A DNA stretch of 64,000 bases from Nitrosomaritimum sp049414205 (GTDB lineage: Archaea > Thermoproteota > Nitrososphaeria > Nitrososphaerales > Nitrosopumilaceae), in the NCBI GenBank assembly GCA_049414205.1, contig JBMSGE010000001.1, positions 53,382-117,381 on the forward strand. The letters run 5' to 3'. The notes beneath the pieces were generated by a model. The model saw nothing but the letters and a program-made list of their open reading frames with translations. It had not been told where the DNA came from and ran no database searches. Positions within the stretch are counted from its first letter, which is position 1; the number at the start of each line of letters is the position of its first letter. The translations under genes and the position numbers were made by a program. This document shows positions 8,706 to 17,218 of the stretch, piece after piece.

Positions 8706-9941
8706 ATGTACAAAATTGGTGAGTTTATCTATCCATGGGGAAGTGGACACTATTCACGCATGATGAGATTTCATGATGCTTTTGCTGATAACATGAAAGA
8801 TAAGATTGAGGTGCATTTTTCCAGTAAGGATCATGTTTTTGAAAAATTATTAAGAAAATTTCCTGATCAAAAGGAAAGAATCCACAATATTTTGATGCCT
8901 ACACCAATTGATGGAAAAAATGGTCCAAGTGTTTCCTTGTCGATGTTAAATTTTCTACTACCGGTTAGCGGAAATCCCCCACTTGTAAATCAGATTACTG
9001 ATTATCTAAGAGAAGAAAGAAAATTGTACAATAAAGAAAAATTTGATTTGGTGATTAACGATGGAGATATGGGATCAAATATTTTGGCCAAAAATCGAAA
9101 CATACCAAGTCTTTTCATTACAAATCAATATAGACCCAAATTGTATAAATCAAGATCCTATTTTTATCCTTCACTTTATTTTATTGCAAAACAAATTGCC
9201 AAAGCTGATAAAATTATAGTAGCTGATTCTCCACCACCATACACATTATGTGATTTGAATTTAAATTTCAACAAACAAGTAATGAAAAAAGTTACTTATG
9301 TAGGTCATTTTACAAATAAAAAAACTACTAAAGAAAATTCTTCTTCAGATTTAGAAAAAATTATTGAAAATTCTGAATTTGGTTATTGGATGAGAACTGG
9401 GAATAAATCAACTAATGATGGAACAGGAGAAAGATATGAAGAAGTCTTTCATAAAAACGAAATGATAAATGAAAAAAGAATAATTTCACATGCCAGGGAT
9501 GATCCATCCATAGATTCTGTTTTAACTAAAGATGGGAAAAGATTTAGCATCTCTGAGGCATATGAAAAAAAAATCGATTGGATACAAATCGATGTAGGTT
9601 TTCTTTCAGAGCAAGAAAAAGAAAGAGTTTTGAATTTATGCAAATATGCCGTTGTAAATGGATCACATACAGTAATGGGAGAAATACTTGGAGGAAAATC
9701 AAAGCCAGTAATTGGAATTCCAATTTATGATGAACATGAGAACAATATCAAGTGGGCTGAAAATAACAATCTGGGAATTTTAGCAAAAAAAACAAACCAG
9801 GTTATTGCAGGAATTCACAAAATTAAAGAAAATTATGAGGAATTTGAGGGTAGTTTAGCGGTCTTTTCTCGAAATTTTGTTTCAAATGGGGCAGAAAATA
9901 CAGCCAAAATTGCCACTGAGATTTTAGAAGAAAAGAGATAA
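8706..9941 (+). CDS. GT-B fold glycosyltransferase (MurG/GT28-like)
   Basis: The 411-residue protein has an N-terminal GSGHYSRMMRF loop typical of MurG/GT28-like enzymes. An acceptor-domain region includes NDGDMGSN, and the C-terminal donor-site region is NGSHTVMGEILGGKSKPV followed by IGIPIYDEHENNI. That pattern resembles archaeal UDP-sugar transferases that replace the usual E/HxG loop with a related helix. Substrate is unknown; surface glycan or glycolipid synthesis is plausible. It is preceded by the ThiI-like gene (31-base gap) and followed by the structured RNA candidate. Confidence 0.75.
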   Translation: MYKIGEFIYPWGSGHYSRMMRFHDAFADNMKDKIEVHFSSKDHVFEKLLRKFPDQKERIHNILMPTPIDGKNGPSVSLSMLNFLLPVSGNPPLVNQITDYLREERKLYNKEKFDLVINDGDMGSNILAKNRNIPSLFITNQYRPKLYKSRSYFYPSLYFIAKQIAKADKIIVADSPPPYTLCDLNLNFNKQVMKKVTYVGHFTNKKTTKENSSSDLEKIIENSEFGYWMRTGNKSTNDGTGERYEEVFHKNEMINEKRIISHARDDPSIDSVLTKDGKRFSISEAYEKKIDWIQIDVGFLSEQEKERVLNLCKYAVVNGSHTVMGEILGGKSKPVIGIPIYDEHENNIKWAENNNLGILAKKTNQVIAGIHKIKENYEEFEGSLAVFSRNFVSNGAENTAKIATEILEEKR

Positions 9942-9966
9942 AGGATTATTTTTTGAATTTTAATTA

Positions 9967-10070
9967 TCTGGCACGCGGGAGTTCGATGGGCGAACTGACC
10001 GAAAGGGATGACGATAAAATCCGCGTGTCAGACCTTTTCATTATCGATCAAAGTAGGTGGGAAGGCTTTT
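9967..10070 (+). ncRNA. Candidate structured RNA
   Basis: This is a GC-rich island, about 60% GC over 9968-10034, in AT-rich DNA. A long closing stem pairs CTGGCACGCGG (9968-9978) with CCGCGTGTCAG (10021-10031), 11 pairs with one G-U, extendable by a pair at each end. Inside lie a 6-pair hairpin (AGTTCG 9980-9985 with CGAACT 9991-9996) and a small CC-GAAA-GG hairpin with a GNRA-type loop. The 3' part to about 10070 could pair ACCT with AGGT and ends in a T run. A TATA-like GATAAAGG sits about 30 bases before the stem. It matches no riboswitch, tRNA, SRP, RNase P or C/D pattern that I know. It may be a free sRNA or a 5' leader of the zinc-finger gene at 10097. Confidence 0.5.
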
Positions 10071-10096
10071 ATGGAAAAAATTAAGCCAGATCAACA

Positions 10097-10408
10097 GTGC
10101 CTAACTGTCCTGAATGTACTGCAAGAGAGAAAAAGAAAATTCAAGAAAAATATGAAGCTGATATTCCAGAAGAGGACAGACAAAGAGATGATTTATTCAA
10201 GTTATTTGACGAGATCGATTTTCCAATGAAAATGGATGAGAAAAACAGAAGACATTTCATATGTAATCGATGTGGATTATACGCAACAAGAGAAGAAGTT
10301 TCAGATATTCGCTATAAATTGAATCAAAGAGAAAGAACAAGAGAAGATAAACAAGATGATTATCTAGAATGGTGGCAAAAAAGTAAAAAAGAAAAAGAGC
10401 TAAACTAG
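10097..10408 (+). CDS. Small zinc-finger protein, lineage-specific
   Basis: The 103-residue charged protein has CPEC at residues 4-7 and CNRC near residue 56, which could together bind one zinc. Acidic and basic helical segments fill the rest, including EVSDIRYKLNQRERTRED. The GTG at 10097 is the start that preserves the first CxxC. The next gene begins 12 bases after its stop, so they are probably cotranscribed. Function is unknown; nucleic-acid or ribosome binding would fit the zinc knuckles and charge but is only inference. Confidence 0.65.
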   Translation: MPNCPECTAREKKKIQEKYEADIPEEDRQRDDLFKLFDEIDFPMKMDEKNRRHFICNRCGLYATREEVSDIRYKLNQRERTREDKQDDYLEWWQKSKKEKELN

Positions 10409-10419
10409 AGCGGGTATTT

Positions 10420-10815
10420 ATGGTAAAAAAGAAAGATGAGATTCCTGAATGGGTTTCTGATGAAATTCAAAATGCAAAATTCAAGAAACCTGAAGAGCTA
10501 AAGAGAACTGGATATATTTTAGAAATTTATGATGCTGATAATAAAATAGACACTCAACTATATGATCCAGTAGAAGATGGACGACATATTGTTACCATGG
10601 ACTTGCCTAAAAAAATTAAAGTATCAGATTTGGAAAAAGGTGTAGTTTATGAATTTACATTTGATCAACATAAAGCTCCTTTAAGTAAAAAAGTAACTGA
10701 ATACTTGCAGAAAGAAAAAGAGATAGAGATGGCAGCCATCTATCAATTTGATCTAAAATCTTTAGAATTGTTAGATGTTGGTTCTAGCGAATCAGCAGAG
10801 ACGGATGAAGAATAA
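10420..10815 (+). CDS. Conserved hypothetical acidic protein
   Basis: The 131-residue protein has alternating charged strands (YILEIYDADNKIDTQLYDP, VSDLEKGVVYEFTFDQHK) suggestive of a small beta-barrel such as an OB-like fold, then a helix and an acidic tail. No enzyme motif is seen. It follows the zinc-finger gene with a 12-base gap and a purine-rich start region, so the two probably act together. Its end is one base from the convergent SDR gene. Confidence 0.6.
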   Translation: MVKKKDEIPEWVSDEIQNAKFKKPEELKRTGYILEIYDADNKIDTQLYDPVEDGRHIVTMDLPKKIKVSDLEKGVVYEFTFDQHKAPLSKKVTEYLQKEKEIEMAAIYQFDLKSLELLDVGSSESAETDEE

Positions 10816-10816
10816 T

Positions 10817-11617
10817 TTAGTTCTGTTCTTTTTTGTTTAATTGTTTATTAAATGCTGAACCTAGTAATGGGTTTATCAGATACGGGAATGTTGTTTTCAT
10901 CCATACGGCACCCCTGACTATAGAAGGAACTATGATTTCTAATCTGGGGGAATTAGCTGCCTTTAGTATAGCATTTGCAACTGTATCTGCACTTAGAGAT
11001 GTGGGTGAATATTTTGGCATGTTCTCAAAAGAAGGATGATCAAAGAAATTGGTTCTAACCATAATTGGGCTAACTACTGTAATTCCTACTCCTGTTCCTT
11101 TCAGTTCATGCTTGAGACCTTCTGAAAATCCTAGCATAGCAAATTTTGACGCACAATATGGTGCAATACCTGGTAATCCAAAGCTAGCGGCAACTGATGC
11201 AACATTTACAATATGACCTGATTTTTTTTGAATCATTGAGGGAAGAAAGTTTTTGATGCAGTATACCATCCCAAAATAATTTGTAGACATCTGTGATTCA
11301 ATTTCTTCTATGGTCAAATTTACAACTGAATCATAAATTGCAAAACCTGCATTATTCACTAAAAAATCTACAGATCCATACTTTTCTAAAACTGTTTTTG
11401 CCATATTTTGAACTTGATTTTTATCAGAAACATCGCATTGGCATACAAGAACAGAACTGGTTATTTTATTTAGATCTGATTGAACTTGTTCTAATTTTTT
11501 CTTGTTTCTGGAAACCAAAATTATTTTTGCTCCTTTCTTAGCAAATTTGATCGCTGATGCACGTCCTATTCCTGATGAAGCACCAGTGATTAGGACAACT
11601 TTTTCCTTAAAATCCAT
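10817..11617 (-). CDS. Short-chain dehydrogenase/reductase
   Basis: This is a 266-residue classical SDR. The cofactor loop VLITGASSGIGRAS begins near residue 7, NNAG is near residue 90, and the catalytic Ser-Tyr-Lys set is in NVASVAASFG and YCASKFAML. The sequence between (SRNKKKLEQV after the second strand) suggests NADP(H) preference. The C-terminal tail is hydrophobic (IVRGAVWMKTTFPYLINPLL), which could associate with membranes, as in DltE/DHRS-like lipid-linked SDRs. Substrate is unknown. Confidence 0.85.
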   Translation of the reverse strand: MDFKEKVVLITGASSGIGRASAIKFAKKGAKIILVSRNKKKLEQVQSDLNKITSSVLVCQCDVSDKNQVQNMAKTVLEKYGSVDFLVNNAGFAIYDSVVNLTIEEIESQMSTNYFGMVYCIKNFLPSMIQKKSGHIVNVASVAASFGLPGIAPYCASKFAMLGFSEGLKHELKGTGVGITVVSPIMVRTNFFDHPSFENMPKYSPTSLSADTVANAILKAANSPRLEIIVPSIVRGAVWMKTTFPYLINPLLGSAFNKQLNKKEQN

Positions 11618-11695
11618 AAATCAAAAAATTCTTTAAAAGATAAAGTGCTTTCTATTGTTGAAATCCTTATACTGTATGAAAATTAATTGTAAATT

Positions 11696-11773
11696 ATGAA
11701 ATTTGGAATGAAACTTGTAATATTTGCAGTTGCAGCAATTCTCATACAGATTTTTGGTATTATTTTGTTATAG
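11696..11773 (+). CDS. Possible 25-residue single-helix membrane peptide
   Basis: An ATG at 11696 opens a 25-codon frame ending in TAG at 11771. It encodes KFGMK followed by an almost unbroken hydrophobic helix (LVIFAVAAILIQIFGIILL). It stands alone between an SDR start and a flippase-like gene end. A TATA-like TTATAC lies about 30 bases upstream (near 11667). The amino-acid pattern is typical of small membrane peptides, but a frame this short can arise by chance. Confidence 0.35.
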   Translation: MKFGMKLVIFAVAAILIQIFGIILL

Positions 11774-11803
11774 TGAGTTAATCTTTGTGTAATACCCGTT
11801 AGT

Positions 11804-12820
11804 TTAGGTGGTTTCTGTTTTATCCAATTTACTCAATGCTAATTTAACTAGCAATAGCCATGTTATTGCAATTGGTACATAGTAAGTAGCAATTCTCCAT
11901 CCAATTACTGCATTCCATATTGAGTTTTCTTCAAGAACAGCAATATCAAATGGATTCTGATTAGTCAAATATGCTACTATTCCAAATTCGGCCAATCCTG
12001 AACCCCCTACAGTTATAGGTAAATTACCAATAGCGTTTGCACCCATTACTGCCATAATTGAGTCAAAAATTCCTAAAACATAACCAGTTCCAAATGCAAT
12101 TATTGCAAAAGATATTCCGTAAAAAGACCAAGAAATTAGTGACATGATGAATGTTGTTGTGAATATTTTTCTTGATTCAGTTGTTCTTAGGTTCTTTTTG
12201 CTCATTACACATACTTCTTCCATCCAAGAATTTGTTTTATCAACAATTTTTTCACCTTTTTCTTTTCCAAATTTCTTAACTAAAATGGAAATTCCTTTTG
12301 GAAGTTGGAAGATTCTCTTTGAGGATAAGAAAAATAAAACCATCCACAAGGTTGTGACAAATATGCTTGTAGATAGAATAATTACGCCTACCACATATGC
12401 ACCGTTCATTAAGGCAATTATTCCTGCCATTATAGACAATAGACCTGCAGCAAAGACTTCTGTAACTATATCCATTATAGCAATCCAAGTTGACTTTGAA
12501 GGTGGAACGCCTTTTTTGTGTAAGTAGTAAATTATTATGAATTCTGCTCCAACAAACATTGGAGTTGTAAACTTTATGAATTCACTTCCAACTCTTACCC
12601 CAGTTAATTTCCAAAAAGAATCAAATTTTCCTAGATACTTTTGCGCAATGTATGCAAATTTTATTCCTTGAATTCCTAGTTTTATCATCATTGCCACTAC
12701 TGCCATTGCAAATGGAAAAATTCCGATAGCTAAGACATCTTCAATCTTTATATCGAATTGTAAGGCAATGAATAGAATTGGTATGAGGGTAGCTGGGATG
12801 GCAATTATTCTCCAGTTCAT
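11804..12820 (-). CDS. Flippase-like multi-pass membrane protein (UPF0104/LPG synthase TM family)
   Basis: The 338-residue protein is mostly hydrophobic with about eight predicted transmembrane helices. Family features include KLTGVRVGSEFIKFTTP in the first third and GANAIGNLPITVGGSGLAE, which corresponds to the PxxPGGxGxxE motif of the AglD/MprF-type flippase-like family. Relatives move or modify lipid-linked sugars or lipids. The charged central loop (KKFGKEKGEKIVDKT) is likely cytosolic. It is a lone gene in this strand segment, divergent from the GPN GTPase. Confidence 0.8.
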   Translation of the reverse strand: MNWRIIAIPATLIPILFIALQFDIKIEDVLAIGIFPFAMAVVAMMIKLGIQGIKFAYIAQKYLGKFDSFWKLTGVRVGSEFIKFTTPMFVGAEFIIIYYLHKKGVPPSKSTWIAIMDIVTEVFAAGLLSIMAGIIALMNGAYVVGVIILSTSIFVTTLWMVLFFLSSKRIFQLPKGISILVKKFGKEKGEKIVDKTNSWMEEVCVMSKKNLRTTESRKIFTTTFIMSLISWSFYGISFAIIAFGTGYVLGIFDSIMAVMGANAIGNLPITVGGSGLAEFGIVAYLTNQNPFDIAVLEENSIWNAVIGWRIATYYVPIAITWLLLVKLALSKLDKTETT

Positions 12821-12933
12821 TTGTGAATTTTTTTATAGAATCAAATATGAAAGTTGACCCAATTTTGTGACTAAATTTCTTTATGCCTACGTCTAGTTTG
12901 AAATATAAGCCAACATAGGAAAATTAGACGGTA

Positions 12934-13692
12934 TTGAAAACAATTTTTGTTACTGGAACTGCAGGATCAGGAAAATCACTACTAACCTCAAAGTTATATG
13001 ATTACTATACACAAAACAGCGCTTTTGTTGCCTCATTGAATTTAGATCCCGGAGTTGAGAATGTTCCTTATACATGTGATATTGATGTGCGTGATTATGT
13101 TGACATTGTTTCAGTGATGAAAAATTATGATTTGGGACCAAATGGAGCACTTGTAATGGCAAATGATCTAATTGCTTCTAAAATTGATGACATTAGAAAT
13201 GAGGTTGAAAGAGTGAATCCAGATTACTTGTTAGTAGATACACCTGGTCAAATAGAATTATTTGCCTATAGATCTAGTGGCAGATTTATTGTAGAAAACA
13301 TCACCTCTGAGGAAAAAACAAACATTTTCTTATTTGATGGGGCATTGATAACCACTCCAATTAATTTTGTATCTCTTGCCCTGTTGGCTACCTCAATTAG
13401 ATTGCGTCTTAATCTTCCAACCATAAACACAATCACAAAAACTGATGTAATTGGAGAAAAATTAAAGGAAATTATTCGATGGTCGAGTAACATAAGATCA
13501 CTAGAAAATTCAATAGCAGCTGAGGCAGATGGTGAAACCTATACGTTGGCTACAAATATTTTACGAGGATTAAATCTGAGTGGGTTTGCTCAAGGATTGA
13601 TTCCAATTTCAAATTTAACCGGAGATGGACTTGTTAATTTGGAAGGTGCATTAAGCCGAATTCTTAATTTGGGAGAGGAGGTAGAAGATTAG
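12934..13692 (+). CDS. GPN-loop GTPase
   Basis: The 252-residue protein is a GPN-family GTPase. The P-loop GTAGSGKSLL lies near residues 8-17, the signature Gly-Pro-Asn (DLGPNGAL) near residues 68-70, and the G3 motif is DTPGQIEL. In eukaryotes these dimeric GTPases help assemble RNA polymerase II; the archaeal role is not established. The start is TTG at 12934, needed to keep the first strand. Its stop abuts the ATG of homoserine kinase with no spacer, so the pair is co-translated. Confidence 0.92.
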   Translation: MKTIFVTGTAGSGKSLLTSKLYDYYTQNSAFVASLNLDPGVENVPYTCDIDVRDYVDIVSVMKNYDLGPNGALVMANDLIASKIDDIRNEVERVNPDYLLVDTPGQIELFAYRSSGRFIVENITSEEKTNIFLFDGALITTPINFVSLALLATSIRLRLNLPTINTITKTDVIGEKLKEIIRWSSNIRSLENSIAAEADGETYTLATNILRGLNLSGFAQGLIPISNLTGDGLVNLEGALSRILNLGEEVED

Positions 13693-14616
13693 ATGAAATC
13701 AAAAATAACAGTTGTAGCACCTTCATCTACTGCAAATTTAGGCCCAGGATTTGATGTTTTTGGGTTGGCTGTAAATGCTTTTTATGATGAAATTACCTTG
13801 GCAAAAACAAAAGAAAAGAAAGTCAGTATAGTTACTGCCGATGACATACCAACCAATCCAGATAAGAATACAGCTGGATTAGTTGTTAAAAATATGATTA
13901 AAAAATTTAGAATAAAGGATGGAATTGAAATTAAAATTAAGAAAAATGTTCCTGCTGGATATGGAATGGGAAGCAGTGCAGCCTCGGCGGCTGCGGCGGC
14001 AGTCGCATTTGACAAATTGTATAATCTTAAACTGGATGACAATTCACTTGTAGAGTTTGCCGGTATTGGTGAAAAAGCCAGTGCAGGTTCGATTCATTAT
14101 GATAATGTTGCAGCTTCAGTTTTAGGAGGATTTGTAATTGTAAAAACTAATCCTTTGGATATAATCAAAATAGATCCCCCAGCCAATCTGCGTATGTGCA
14201 TAGCCGTTCCAAAGCTAAAGGTTCCAAAAAAGAAAACCAAAGTATCCAGAGGAGTAATACCAAAAAAAATTACTCTGAAAGATAGTATTACAAATTTATC
14301 TAATGCTACTGCAATTGTGGCAGGATTCATGAAGAAGGATTCAAAATTAATTGGTAGCTCGATACAAGATGTGATTGTAGAACCTGCAAGACAACATATG
14401 ATTCCTGGATTTAAGAATGTGAAAGAAAATGCGCTAAAAGCTGGTGCTTTAGGAGTAACAATTAGTGGTGCAGGTCCATCGGTAATTGCATTTTCTGAAA
14501 AATCTGCAGATCTAAAAAAGATAAGTTTGGCTATGAGTAGAGGTTTTAAATCTTCAAAAACAGAATGTCAGACAATTATTTGCAAGCCAAGTGTTGGTGC
14601 TAAAATTAAAAAATAA
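13693..14616 (+). CDS. thrB: Homoserine kinase
   Basis: This 307-residue GHMP kinase begins VVAPSSTANLGPGFDVFGLA, the hallmark of ThrB, and has the ATP loop PAGYGMGSSAASAAAAA. The C-terminal glycine motif is VTISGAGPSVIAF. It phosphorylates homoserine for threonine synthesis. The ATG directly follows the GPN GTPase stop. queC follows after 15 bases, so the three genes may be cotranscribed although they are not functionally linked. Confidence 0.93.
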   Translation: MKSKITVVAPSSTANLGPGFDVFGLAVNAFYDEITLAKTKEKKVSIVTADDIPTNPDKNTAGLVVKNMIKKFRIKDGIEIKIKKNVPAGYGMGSSAASAAAAAVAFDKLYNLKLDDNSLVEFAGIGEKASAGSIHYDNVAASVLGGFVIVKTNPLDIIKIDPPANLRMCIAVPKLKVPKKKTKVSRGVIPKKITLKDSITNLSNATAIVAGFMKKDSKLIGSSIQDVIVEPARQHMIPGFKNVKENALKAGALGVTISGAGPSVIAFSEKSADLKKISLAMSRGFKSSKTECQTIICKPSVGAKIKK

Positions 14617-14631
14617 TTTGGAGTAAATTAG

Positions 14632-15306
14632 ATGAGAAAAGCAGTCATAGTATTTAGTGGTGGAGTAGATTCTGTCTGTGTAGCATCATACTTAAAATCA
14701 AAATATGAGCTGTATGGGATTTCATTTTCATATGGTCAAAAAGCTAATAGAGAAATTATAGCTGCAAAATCCTTTGCAAAAAAATTAGGACTAAAAAAAC
14801 ACAAGATTGTAGATATTAGTTTCATGAAACAACTATACGGAAATTCAAATGTGTTAACTAGTTCAAAAAAAAAGATTCCAAGTAAATTTGATTACTCTAT
14901 TGTAGTTCCAATAAGAAATGCGGTGTTTCTATCTATTGCATCTGCATGGGCATTTACCCTTAATGCCAAGTTAGTTGCATATGGAGCCCATACTGGAGAT
15001 AAAAATTATCCTGACTGTAGACCAAGTTTTGCAAAAAAATTGGAATCTTCTTTTAATGAAGGAGAAATTGATGGAATTGCAAAAGGTTTGAGAGAGAAAA
15101 TAGAGATCTGGTCTCCATACAAAGGAGGTCTTTCAAAAAGTGATTTGCTAAAAATAGGCTACAAAGCTATTGGAGACAGGATTTTCAAAACTTGGAGTTG
15201 TTATTCTAGTGGAAAAAATCATTGTGGTACTTGTGAATCTTGTAACAATAGAAAAATTGCTTTTGAAAAATCTGGAATTGTAGATAAAACAAAATATACT
15301 AAATGA
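14632..15306 (+). CDS. queC: 7-cyano-7-deazaguanine synthase
   Basis: The 224-residue enzyme converts 7-carboxy-7-deazaguanine to preQ0, the precursor of archaeosine in archaeal tRNA. The PP-loop VFSGGVDSVC starts near residue 7 and FSYGQKANREI follows. The zinc site at the C-terminus is CYSSGKNHCGTCESC. Together with folE and queE less than 2 kb away on the other strand, it forms a preQ0 group. A GGAG lies 10 bases before the ATG. Confidence 0.94.
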   Translation: MRKAVIVFSGGVDSVCVASYLKSKYELYGISFSYGQKANREIIAAKSFAKKLGLKKHKIVDISFMKQLYGNSNVLTSSKKKIPSKFDYSIVVPIRNAVFLSIASAWAFTLNAKLVAYGAHTGDKNYPDCRPSFAKKLESSFNEGEIDGIAKGLREKIEIWSPYKGGLSKSDLLKIGYKAIGDRIFKTWSCYSSGKNHCGTCESCNNRKIAFEKSGIVDKTKYTK

Positions 15307-15555
15307 CTAGTAACGATTTTGAAGTATTTTCTTTTTTAGTACAAAACCACGTATAATGATATACCAAATTAAAAAGCATGCTCCAAATGTTCCAGTTAAT
15401 ATCCAATTTCCTATCTCTGGAGTTACATCAAAAGATTCTGCGACCTTAAAAGAAACTGCAAATGAAATTACAATTACAATCACAGCTTCTATTGCATACC
15501 AAATCCATTGTGGGAATGACTCTTTTGGGATATGGATATTATCATGAGCAACCAT
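15307..15555 (-). CDS. Small two-helix membrane protein
   Basis: The 82-residue protein has two predicted transmembrane helices (AIEAVIVIVISFAVSF and ILTGTFGACFLIWYIIIRG) and a basic C-terminal tail (KKKILQNRY). It resembles the many small two-helix proteins of this lineage, with no recognisable function. The stop is adjacent to the queC stop. It lies on the same strand as folE and queE but 40 bases downstream, so cotranscription is possible. Confidence 0.6.
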   Translation of the reverse strand: MVAHDNIHIPKESFPQWIWYAIEAVIVIVISFAVSFKVAESFDVTPEIGNWILTGTFGACFLIWYIIIRGFVLKKKILQNRY

Positions 15556-15595
15556 AGTGGCTGTTAAAAATAATGATTATTTAATTTTTGAGATC

Positions 15596-16153
15596 TTAAA
15601 ATGATGAAGTCGAGGGGCGTTTCCTTATCATTGCCATAATGCTTTCCTTTTCTTCCTTATTTTCAAAAATTCCTCTATAAGCTGAAGATGTCAAAGTGGC
15701 ATCATTTCGTACGCCTCTCATTCGCATACACAGGTGTTCAGCATCTGCAAGCACTACAACTCCTTTTACTCCTTGAGCAAACAATTCATCAGCTATATTC
15801 TTTGTTAGTCGTTCTTGAATCTGAAGTCTTTTTGAGTACTTTTCTACTAATCGTACTAATTTGGATATTCCAAAAACCCTTCCATTTGGAGAATAGGCAA
15901 TGTGGATTTTACCGAAAAATGGTAACATGTGGTGTTCGCACATCGAGTAAAATTGAATATCTCTGGCCACAACGGTATCAGAATCTTCTGAAAACTGTAC
16001 TGATAATTCAGAGTCAGACTCGTAACCACCAAAAATTTCTTGGTACATTTGACCTATTCGTGCAGGAGTATCTTTTAGACCCTCACGTGTAGGATCTTCT
16101 CCTATTTCTATAATTAATTCTCTGACCAGTTTTTTTACTCGTTCTTGATCCAT
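15596..16153 (-). CDS. folE: GTP cyclohydrolase I
   Basis: This 185-residue FolE converts GTP to dihydroneopterin triphosphate. Zinc ligands are in MCEHHMLPFFG and in DAEHLCMRMRGV. The active-site segment IAYSPNGRVFGISKLVRLVE is intact. In archaea FolE-type enzymes feed either pterins or the 7-deazaguanine path to archaeosine; queC and queE beside it favour the latter. It is divergent in orientation from queC and lies 64 bases downstream of queE. Confidence 0.94.
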   Translation of the reverse strand: MDQERVKKLVRELIIEIGEDPTREGLKDTPARIGQMYQEIFGGYESDSELSVQFSEDSDTVVARDIQFYSMCEHHMLPFFGKIHIAYSPNGRVFGISKLVRLVEKYSKRLQIQERLTKNIADELFAQGVKGVVVLADAEHLCMRMRGVRNDATLTSSAYRGIFENKEEKESIMAMIRKRPSTSSF

Positions 16154-16217
16154 TTGATGATCTGAAAGAAATTTTCTAGTATTTGAACCTAATCAGGTTT
16201 TTTAGGTAGTGGTAATT

Positions 16218-16931
16218 TTATGGGGCTCCCATGAATTTGTGTAACTGAGGTACCACTTTTACTTCATCGTAAAATGGATATACAATATCATACATTTCTA
16301 AAAGAAGATCTAAGGAAGGCTCTGCAATTCCATAGGTTGGTTGTATTACAAATCCGTTAATTTGATTTTTGGAAATCGAATTAAAAATACTTGTAACTAA
16401 ATTAGTAAAATCATTTAGATCTGTTTTAGAGCTTACAACTATTTTGATGTAGGTAATTTTTTTTGAAGATACAGATGATTTAAGACATTCCATTGTATTT
16501 GTAATTAATTTTTCATAGTGTTCTGAATCAACAAATTCAGAATCTTTAGTTTTAAATTCAATTTTGACAATATCGATAAATGGTAAAACATGATCAAATT
16601 TCTTTGAATCAAAACAAGATGATTCAAGATATGTAGGGATTTTTTTACTTTGAACGTGTTTAGCTAATTCTGCTACGGCTTGATATTGTAGTAAGGGATC
16701 TCCTCCTGTAAAATTAACTTTGTATGTTTGTTTTATTAGGTTTGAATCAATTAGATTACATGCTTCTTCTAGATTGTATTCAGTACCAGAATCAAGGGGT
16801 AAGGATTCTTTAGTATCACAATAAAAACATGTAAAGGGACATCCTGCCAATCTAACAAAAAGAGTTTTTGTTCCATAAAGAATTCCTTCTCCTTCTACTG
16901 AGGTAAAAATTTCAAATAATCTTACTTTCAA
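16218..16931 (-). CDS. queE: 7-carboxy-7-deazaguanine synthase (radical SAM)
   Basis: The 237-residue protein is a QueE radical-SAM enzyme. FTSVEGEGILYGTKTLFVRL leads into CPFTCFYC, a C-x3-C-x2-C triad that binds the [4Fe-4S] cluster, and NFTGGDPLLQ is the SAM GGE-type motif. It converts 6-carboxytetrahydropterin to CDG, the substrate of QueC. No queD gene is present in the window. The spacing of 64 bases to folE on the same strand suggests one transcript. Confidence 0.93.
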   Translation of the reverse strand: MKVRLFEIFTSVEGEGILYGTKTLFVRLAGCPFTCFYCDTKESLPLDSGTEYNLEEACNLIDSNLIKQTYKVNFTGGDPLLQYQAVAELAKHVQSKKIPTYLESSCFDSKKFDHVLPFIDIVKIEFKTKDSEFVDSEHYEKLITNTMECLKSSVSSKKITYIKIVVSSKTDLNDFTNLVTSIFNSISKNQINGFVIQPTYGIAEPSLDLLLEMYDIVYPFYDEVKVVPQLHKFMGAP

Positions 16932-16975
16932 GTAATAGATGTAATTTTTTTCATTATTTATTCAATGGGCTTTTG

Positions 16976-17176
16976 TTAGTGCATTACAGGTTCTTTTGCA
17001 TAAAACAATCCTGATATGAAAAATACAACGCCTAAAATTCCAATAAGACTGCCCACAAATTCAACTGTATTTTGCATTTCTCCTTCTAGAGGAGCCCATA
17101 ACCATGCCATCAAAGCTCCAACTACTATCATTGGAATTCCCACACCGACAGTAATTTGTTTAGAAGCCATGCTCAA
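16976..17176 (-). CDS. Small two-helix membrane protein
   Basis: The 66-residue protein has two hydrophobic helices (ITVGVGIPMIVVGALMAWLW and FVGSLIGILGVVFFISGLFY) separated by a short polar loop. It has no motif of known function. It sits alone between queE and the helical secreted protein; 44 bases separate it from each. Confidence 0.6.
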   Translation of the reverse strand: MSMASKQITVGVGIPMIVVGALMAWLWAPLEGEMQNTVEFVGSLIGILGVVFFISGLFYAKEPVMH

Positions 17177-17218
17177 TGCTGTTTAGAAAATGTATATGAA
17201 GTTTATGATAATTTGTGA

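Noticed and set aside
9986..10015. C/D box guide RNA reading of CTGA and GATGACG
   Set aside because: Only one D-like and one C-like box are seen, in poor order, and both lie inside a long stem that a C/D sRNA would not form.
10008..10229. Plus-strand 73-codon frame across the structured RNA and the zinc-finger gene
   Set aside because: It overlaps the CxxC-bearing gene in another frame, has no recognisable domain, and runs through the paired stem of the RNA candidate.
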